64,000 nucleotides of DNA from the NCBI RefSeq assembly GCF_002157225.2, contig NZ_CP020038.1, forward strand, positions 6,530,991 to 6,594,990, given 5' to 3'. The position numbers were made by a program, and so were the translations under genes. How positions within the stretch are numbered: position 1 is the first letter of the stretch; each line of letters starts with the position of its first letter. The notes beneath the pieces are model-generated. The model worked only from the letters and a program-made list of their open reading frames with translations. It was not told where the DNA came from and made no database searches. Shown one piece after another: positions 58,722 through 64,000 of this stretch. Source of the DNA: Agarilytica rhodophyticola. GTDB taxonomy: Bacteria; Pseudomonadota; Gammaproteobacteria; Pseudomonadales; Cellvibrionaceae.

Positions 58722-58751
58722 CCTGTTAACACTTATTTAATTGCTCCTGTT
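58722..58751. repeat. Second solo end of the MITE-like family
   Basis: A 30-bp segment (CCTGTTAACAC to GCTCCTGTT) matches the terminal repeat, positions 32326-32355 reversed, at about 26 of 30. It has the same orientation as the end at 58649. Similarity fades right after, so both are remnants. Confidence 0.7.
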
Positions 58752-58939
58752 GCACCTACTCTTTGCTTGAAGTGTTTGAGTTTAGATGGTTTACCATTGC
58801 AGGCTACCAGAGTATCGCAACGATGGCTTACTTATCGATATGAGAATAAAGACAAAAACCAGCGATTAATTGAACACATAGCGCCCACTTGATTATTTTT
58901 TAGCCGAATAGAAAGCTCATACAATGGTATTATGTGATG

Positions 58940-59095
58940 ATGACGCGAAAAAGTTTAAATATAAGAGCAGAACAACTACCATTAGCTAAAATTTTACAAA
59001 GTGGCACTTGGTTAGCTGGCCGTAACCTTGCAAAGCTAAAACGCGCTGATGGTGGCCCTCCACTATCGATTCAAAGTGACGGAACTATATTTTAG
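58940..59095 (+). pseudogene. C-terminal remnant of Urc4 (DUF1688) uracil-catabolism protein
   Basis: A 51-codon frame ends LAKILQSGTWLAGRNLAK, GGPPLSIQSDGTIF. This fits the conserved C-terminus of DUF1688/Urc4/Urg3 proteins (GTWxAGRxIA, GGPPIxIxSDGTVF). The rest of the gene, some 350 residues, is absent; upstream is repeat-bearing sequence with no matching frame. It stops 35 nt before upp, the gene it normally accompanies in URC clusters. Confidence 0.75.
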
Positions 59096-59130
59096 GGTCT
59101 GTTTACAGCCCTTGAAAAGCTGGAGTAAAA

Positions 59131-59763
59131 ATGACAAAGCTCGTAAATGTGGTTAAACACCCTTTAGTACAACATAAGCTCTCCATCATGAGAGAAAAAC
59201 AAACCAAATCACCATTGTTTAGGTCATTATTAAATGACGTAAGTAAGTTGCTCGCCTATGAAGTCACTCATAATATGCCACTTACTCATAAGGAAATAGA
59301 AACCCCTCTTACCAGCACTTCAGCACCGTATCTTGAATGCCAAGAAATTTGTTTAGTATCTATATTACGCGCGGGTAATGGCCTACTGTCTGGAATGCTT
59401 GAATTAATTCCAGAAGCCAGGGTTGGCCATGTCGGCTTATACCGAGACCCCACAACACACGAAGCTGTGGAATACTACTTTAAAATGCCTCCACAAATAG
59501 AGGAATGCGATACGATTGTAGTAGATCCTATGCTCGCTACAGGCCACAGTGCAGTTGCTGCTATGGATCGTATAAAATCCATTAACCCAAAATCATTAAA
59601 GTTCGTTTGCCTACTAGCAGCGCCGGAGGGTATCGACTATTTTCATGAACATCATCCAGATATACCAATATACACAGCAGCAGTAGACGAGTGCCTTAAT
59701 GAACGAAAATATATTATCCCAGGGTTAGGAGACGCTGGTGATAGAATGTATGGAACCCAGTAA
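59131..59763 (+). CDS. upp: Uracil phosphoribosyltransferase
   Basis: Makes UMP from uracil and PRPP. The 210-aa protein is complete: [20 protein letters not shown] landmarks shortened to [38 protein letters not shown], the PRPP loop [13 protein letters not shown] and the C-terminal [13 protein letters not shown]. Ribosome-binding site GGAG lies at 59121-59124. The preceding Urc4 remnant suggests it was the uracil phosphoribosyltransferase (urc6-like) of a URC operon and now serves salvage alone. Confidence 0.95.
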   Translation: MTKLVNVVKHPLVQHKLSIMREKQTKSPLFRSLLNDVSKLLAYEVTHNMPLTHKEIETPLTSTSAPYLECQEICLVSILRAGNGLLSGMLELIPEARVGHVGLYRDPTTHEAVEYYFKMPPQIEECDTIVVDPMLATGHSAVAAMDRIKSINPKSLKFVCLLAAPEGIDYFHEHHPDIPIYTAAVDECLNERKYIIPGLGDAGDRMYGTQ

Positions 59764-60570
59764 ATATTCGAAAAAAACTGATTTTATCTAAGGATTAACC
59801 CCTCTCATAAATAATTACTAGCGTCCTGTCTATTTAGGCAGGATTGCACTGTCAGAGCATAGAATTTTCCTCAATACCACATCTTATACCTCACCATTGA
59901 GTATTTGCCTGTGACTACCACTTCTAACCACTATAGTAGTAATGATCTGGAATAAGCCCGGTTTACATAATTCTTTAATTTCCATGGGTTATTAGCCAGA
60001 CTAATCAAGTTTGATATCGGTATTACCGTTAGCTTTGTATATAGCGTATGACGGTATTTTTTAAATTAAGTAAATAACGACTAAATTTGCTGTTACTAGC
60101 CACTAACAAATAAATTTCTCTTCGGTAAAAAAATCATATAAATAAAATTATTTTTTGTTAGGGAAAGTATTTTTAATGATAATCTCACAATATATTAGAA
60201 ACATCTCATGATTATTTTTGAATGTCATTTAAAAACCTTTTTGAACAACAAAAAAAATAGTAATTTAAATTAACGAGCTTAAATATTTGTATAAAAACAT
60301 TTAAAACTAAAAACAATTGAAACGATATTTTCATACTTTTTAGAAATTAAGCGCTAATCGTTATAAACAATATTCGGTTAAGTTAGTAAGTTCTAAACTT
60401 GCATATGTGAATTTCATCAATGAAACAACTGATTAATTAGAATTAAATGAGCCTGCTTTGGGTAATCAACACAAGCAGTCTTTTTCTGCACATGAAGTGC
60501 AAAAATAAAAACACACAAAACATACTTTAAACAGACCTTCACACATACTCACAATTGTAGGAGATGAATA
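59764..60570. other. Long AT-rich intergenic region upstream of the beta-helix enzyme
   Basis: About 800 bp with stops in every frame. It contains a hairpin at 60453-60478 and a ribosome-binding site (GGAG, about 60559-60562) for the next gene. Its length suggests a regulated promoter for the polysaccharide enzyme; no operator is identified. Confidence 0.5.
60453..60485 (+). terminator. Terminator- or attenuator-like hairpin in the beta-helix gene leader
   Basis: CTGCTT (60453-60458) pairs with AAGCAG (60473-60478) over a 14-nt loop, followed by TC and a T5 run. It lies about 90 nt before the coding start, so it could attenuate the leader or end an upstream transcript. Confidence 0.45.
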
Positions 60571-63057
60571 ATGCCTATTAAAAAGTTAGCTGCATTATGC
60601 ACGCTAGTGATGCTATCTAACACATCCCTAGCTCGGGATATTTATGTAGCTAAAAATGGTAACGATAATTCTTCTGGTACATTGAACAGCCCCTATTTAA
60701 CTTTGAAGAAAGCTGCTGCAGTAGCTAGAGCTGGCGATGTGGTAAATATTCGCGCAGGAACATATGAGGAAATTCTTAAACCTACTAATTCAGGGGCAAG
60801 TGGTAGACCAATTATTTTTCAGTCCTACAGAAATGAAAAAGTCGTTGTCAGTGCAATGCAGGCGCTTAGCAATTGGACAATAGACTCAGGCTCTATTTAC
60901 ATGACTCAAGTAGATTGGGACATGGGACAAGATAACTTTGTGATGCAAAACAATGTTGCAATGGATCTCGCACGTTGGCCAAACAATACCGATGGCGATC
61001 CCTTTACACAAAATACTGTACGTAATACTGGTGGTAGCGGTTCGTCTGTTTCTAACAATGCATATTTAGATTACGGCCCAGGTATCCCTAACATTGATTG
61101 GTCAAAGGGAGGCTCAATACATTTTTATGGTGATAAACCAGGATCAGGCTGGATTGCTTGGCGTTCGTTTATTAATTGGAACAATAGAAACCGTTTGAGT
61201 TTTCATTTGAATAAAAACCCCGATTGGATACGTACATTCCATGCGCCTGCCGATAGAGGTGATTTTTTCTTACAAGGTGTCAAGGGTGCTCTGGACTATC
61301 AAAATGAATGGTATTTTGATAGATCGACAAAAACTCTCTATGTTCAATTACCCAATGGTGCCGCGCCTAAAAATGGTCAGGTAAAAATGCGACGACGCAA
61401 TGTAACCATAGACTTGCATAATCGCAATCACATACAAATCAAAAACCTTGCGGTTTTCGGCGGAGCAATAAATGTTACTGGATCAGCATCAAATAATTTA
61501 CTAAGTGGCGTCTCCAGTTTTTATGGTAGCTATTCTTTAGGTGTCGTTTCTGGATTTTTGGCCGGTAGTCAAAGCGTTAAAATGGAAGGCTCTAATAATA
61601 CTATTGAAAAATCCGAAATAGCCTTTGGCTCTGGCAGCGGCGTTTTCGATAGTGGTAATGGAAATAAAATATTGAATTCTTACATTCATGACTTTAATTT
61701 TATCGGCAGTTATGATGCTGCGCTCATGGTTCGGGGTGGAAAGAATACACTAGTAAAAGGCAATAATATTTCCCGCGCAGGGCGAGATACTATTCAAGCA
61801 TTTAACAACGGCAGTGAATTTTCATACAACGATGTATCCTTTAGTAACTTAATTGTTGATGATTGCGCATTATTTTATACAGTAGGTGGCCCACATAATA
61901 TTGAGATCCACCACAACTGGTTCCATGATGCATACTCAAGTGGCAGTAAAACAAAAGCAGCCGGAATCTATCTCGATAACGATGCCGAAGCCTTTAAGGT
62001 ACACCATAATGTTGTTTGGAATACCGAATGGAGTAATATCCAAATTAACTGGGATGGCAAAGACATTGATATCTTTAACAATACTTTGGTAGATGGCTCA
62101 CAGGCAATGGGAGCTTGGCATAAAGCGGGAACATCATTTACTAATGTAAAAGTATGGAATAATTTGTCTGACAATAATAAATGGGAACCTCAGTCTAACA
62201 AACAAAATAATTTAACATACAGTACTAATCCTTTTGTTAATAAAGCGGCAGGGAATTTTCGTCTGAAGGCGAATTCACGACCCATTGACTATGGACGTAC
62301 AATTTCAGGGATAACAAATGGCCATTCCGGTTCAAGACCCGATGCTGGAGCCTATGAGTATGGTGGCAATAATTGGGTAGCCGGGATTAACTGGGATCCA
62401 AAGAAAGGCGCAGCAGGACGTTGCTATAACTTACCAGGGGAAAGCTGTTCAGGCGGCAGTAATGGTGGTGGTAACAACGGCGGCACAAGAACGTCTATCC
62501 CAGGAAAAATTCAAGCCGAGAATTACAGTAATTACTATGATACGACTAACGGTAATGCAGGCGGACAATATCGTAACGATAACGTCGATATCCAAACAAC
62601 AACAGATAACGGCGGTGGCTACAACGTTGGTTGGACAGCTGCTAATGAGTGGCTAGAATTTCCTATCAATGTTTCGCAGTCCGGTGTCTATCGAGCAGAT
62701 CTACGTGTTGCCTCAGCTCCTGGTAACGGTATGTTCACTATTGAAATCGATGGTGTAGCCAAGGGTAATGCCCTAAGCGTTGCTAGCACAGGTGGATGGC
62801 AATCATGGACAACATTATCGACCTCCTTAGGTCAGCTAAGTGCTGGAAATCATACACTACGTGTGCAAATGCAAGCCGGCAACTTCAATCTTAATTGGAT
62901 AGAGCTGGTACGTACTGGTAGTGGTCTCGGTCTAGATCAATGTAATACAACACAGCAGTGTAAAAACATATTCGGCAATCGAGCCACTGACTGCAAAAAC
63001 AGTTGGAGTGACAGGAGCGTGTGTATGTGTGGCACATCTCGCTGCGATACACAGTAA
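60571..63057 (+). CDS. Secreted parallel beta-helix protein with CBM6 and Cys-rich C-terminus
   Basis: An 828-aa exported protein. Signal peptide ending near LAR-D (residue 22), DUF1565-like start (YVAKNGNDNSSGTLNSPY), and a right-handed beta-helix (about 270-560) with repeats such as SYIHDFNFIGSYDAALMV and HNWFHDAYSSG. A Gly/Asn/Ser linker (about 625-641) joins a CBM6 module (about 642-783; IQAENYSNYYDT, NEWLEFPINVSQSGVY, NFNLNWIELV). The last 43 residues hold six cysteines (CNTTQQCKNIFG, VCMCGTSRC), a tail typical of exported enzymes of marine Cellvibrionaceae. Likely a polysaccharide lyase or glycosidase on marine polysaccharide; family and substrate are unproven. Confidence 0.85.
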   Translation: MPIKKLAALCTLVMLSNTSLARDIYVAKNGNDNSSGTLNSPYLTLKKAAAVARAGDVVNIRAGTYEEILKPTNSGASGRPIIFQSYRNEKVVVSAMQALSNWTIDSGSIYMTQVDWDMGQDNFVMQNNVAMDLARWPNNTDGDPFTQNTVRNTGGSGSSVSNNAYLDYGPGIPNIDWSKGGSIHFYGDKPGSGWIAWRSFINWNNRNRLSFHLNKNPDWIRTFHAPADRGDFFLQGVKGALDYQNEWYFDRSTKTLYVQLPNGAAPKNGQVKMRRRNVTIDLHNRNHIQIKNLAVFGGAINVTGSASNNLLSGVSSFYGSYSLGVVSGFLAGSQSVKMEGSNNTIEKSEIAFGSGSGVFDSGNGNKILNSYIHDFNFIGSYDAALMVRGGKNTLVKGNNISRAGRDTIQAFNNGSEFSYNDVSFSNLIVDDCALFYTVGGPHNIEIHHNWFHDAYSSGSKTKAAGIYLDNDAEAFKVHHNVVWNTEWSNIQINWDGKDIDIFNNTLVDGSQAMGAWHKAGTSFTNVKVWNNLSDNNKWEPQSNKQNNLTYSTNPFVNKAAGNFRLKANSRPIDYGRTISGITNGHSGSRPDAGAYEYGGNNWVAGINWDPKKGAAGRCYNLPGESCSGGSNGGGNNGGTRTSIPGKIQAENYSNYYDTTNGNAGGQYRNDNVDIQTTTDNGGGYNVGWTAANEWLEFPINVSQSGVYRADLRVASAPGNGMFTIEIDGVAKGNALSVASTGGWQSWTTLSTSLGQLSAGNHTLRVQMQAGNFNLNWIELVRTGSGLGLDQCNTTQQCKNIFGNRATDCKNSWSDRSVCMCGTSRCDTQ

Positions 63058-63084
63058 TATTTATACTCTCTAGACTTTATAGTC

Positions 63085-63119
63085 AGCCCTATAAGCCTTG
63101 TTGCTTATAGGGCTTTTTT
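63085..63119 (+). terminator. Strong Rho-independent terminator of the beta-helix gene
   Basis: AGCCCTATAAGC (63085-63096), CTTGTT loop, GCTTATAGGGCT (63103-63114), then T5. Twelve paired bases. Confidence 0.93.
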
Positions 63120-63139
63120 ATGAATGGAGATATTAGAAA

Positions 63140-64000
63140 TTACAGACCAGCAAACCGTTTGCCCCATAGAACTGCATTAGATTTTGAAGGCTTAAGAGGA
63201 ATGTTACATGAGCAGATTAGTGAAGCGATAGCAAAACCAACACCGACTAAAAAAACAGCTTTTGTTGACACCACCCATACCATTCCTAATAGAGCGGGGA
63301 TAACAACCGCCGCGATATGATTAATGGTAAAACTCACACTTGCGGTTGAAGCGATGTCTTCTTGATTAGCAACCTTTTGAAAATAAGTAGAAACAGCAAT
63401 AGCTAACGCAAAAAACATATGGTCAATAACATAAAGTGAAGCAGCAAAGGTTGCATTTTCAACAAATGCATAACCTAAAAATACACATATCAAACCTGTA
63501 TATTCGAAAATAAGTGCTCTCCTCTCACCTATAACACCTATTAATTTACCGATGCGGCTAGCAAAGAAAAAATTGAATAAATAGTTCACAATAAAGAGTG
63601 TGCTAATGTCGGCAACCGAGTAGCCAAATTTCTCAACCATCATAAAGCCGGCAAAAACCACAAATATTTGGCGACGAGCACCACTCAAAAAAACCAAGGT
63701 GTAATACAACCAATAGCGTCGTTTAAGTAGTAACTGTTTTTTTTGACCAACACCTATTTGAAAAAGAGGGAATTTTTGAAAGATAAGCAAAGAAGCAATG
63801 ACACCAATGGTGCCGATGACAAAGTACACCCAAACGTAATCCACACCTAATAGCTCCATACATACAAATATGCTTGCATAAGCGGCTAATGAAGCGACAG
63901 CTTTTACCGATAAGGATTTACCTAAAAAATAGGGAGCCTCCTCTTTACTCAACCATTGGAGTGTCAATGACTTATTCATGGTCTCAAAGTAATGAAAGCC
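63140..64000 (-). CDS. MFS transporter, C-terminal part (cut by window edge)
   Basis: The last 286 codons of a membrane transporter. The frame stays open to the window end with GFHYFET before Met 63979, and the motif GFHYFETMNKSLTLQW runs across that Met, so the real start lies outside the window. At least seven or eight hydrophobic helices are visible, for example ASLAAYASIFVCMELLGV and AVVIPALLGMVWVV. Substrate unknown. It is convergent with the beta-helix gene. Confidence 0.85.
   Translation of the reverse strand, partial: GFHYFETMNKSLTLQWLSKEEAPYFLGKSLSVKAVASLAAYASIFVCMELLGVDYVWVYFVIGTIGVIASLLIFQKFPLFQIGVGQKKQLLLKRRYWLYYTLVFLSGARRQIFVVFAGFMMVEKFGYSVADISTLFIVNYLFNFFFASRIGKLIGVIGERRALIFEYTGLICVFLGYAFVENATFAASLYVIDHMFFALAIAVSTYFQKVANQEDIASTASVSFTINHIAAVVIPALLGMVWVVSTKAVFLVGVGFAIASLICSCNIPLKPSKSNAVLWGKRFAGL

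Noticed and set aside
58689-58892. 67-codon ORF between the two solo repeat ends and the Urc4 remnant
   Set aside because: It overlaps the second MITE end, lacks a ribosome-binding site and shows no recognisable domain; probably chance or decayed sequence.
63120-63320. 66-codon + strand frame after the beta-helix terminator
   Set aside because: It is antisense to the MFS transporter C-terminus and starts directly after a terminator; a shadow.

Overview
The window reads as chromosomal DNA of a marine-type gammaproteobacterium, most like the Cellvibrionales (Saccharophagus/Teredinibacter relatives). Three things point there. It has the Pseudomonas-like order argH | algZ-algR-(hemC-hemD-hemX-hemY), together with crc-pyrE and coaBC-algC-argB. 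It has the gammaproteobacterial block radC-rpmB-rpmG-mutM-rph-yicC-gmk-rpoZ-spoT. It has a secreted beta-helix protein with a CBM6 module and a six-cysteine tail of the kind seen in marine polysaccharide degraders. The taxonomic call is inference from gene order and protein style, not from rRNA, which is absent. I found no tRNA, rRNA, CRISPR array, prophage or complete insertion sequence.

Layout. Positions 1-10061 carry ferrochelatase hemH, the cell-wall synthase mrcB with a small TPR lipoprotein, an RNA methyltransferase with a GIY-YIG protein, and the hemCDXY operon. Two small unknown genes (10359-10940) sit between hemC and the algZ-algR sensor/regulator pair; algZ probably starts at an ATT codon. 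From 12850 to 23620 come argH, the catalytically degenerate nuclease homologue crc, pyrE, a DUF4124 protein, slmA, argB, a membrane-anchored algC, coaBC, radC and the L28/L33 genes. The dut gene that usually sits between coaBC and algC is missing.

A four-gene signalling island (23711-28765) is inserted between rpmG and mutM. It encodes a MerR-type HTH fused to a receiver domain, a degenerate kinase, a PAS-PAS hybrid kinase and a receiver protein. After mutM, rph and yicC comes an HxlR regulator with a palindromic operator candidate. It faces a saccharopine-dehydrogenase-like gene broken by a 264-bp MITE-like element with 32-bp inverted ends, followed by an SDR gene. Then come gmk, rpoZ, spoT, a RidA protein and an OmpR-type two-component pair.

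From 40.7 kb on the window is accessory and partly decayed. It holds a patatin-like phospholipase beside a 5'-truncated Rhs/YD-repeat gene, a degenerate ORF, a small secreted peptide, a large S41 peptidase, an SDR, an RssA-type patatin, and a tightly coupled operon (CBM-bearing glycosidase lipoprotein, alpha/beta hydrolase, tautomerase homologue). A metallo-beta-lactamase-fold lipoprotein faces that operon. Next is what looks like a collapsed uracil-degradation (URC) cluster: fragments resembling urc1 and urc4 remain upstream of an intact upp, together with two ends of the same MITE family. The window ends with the beta-helix/CBM6 enzyme and an MFS transporter cut by the window edge.
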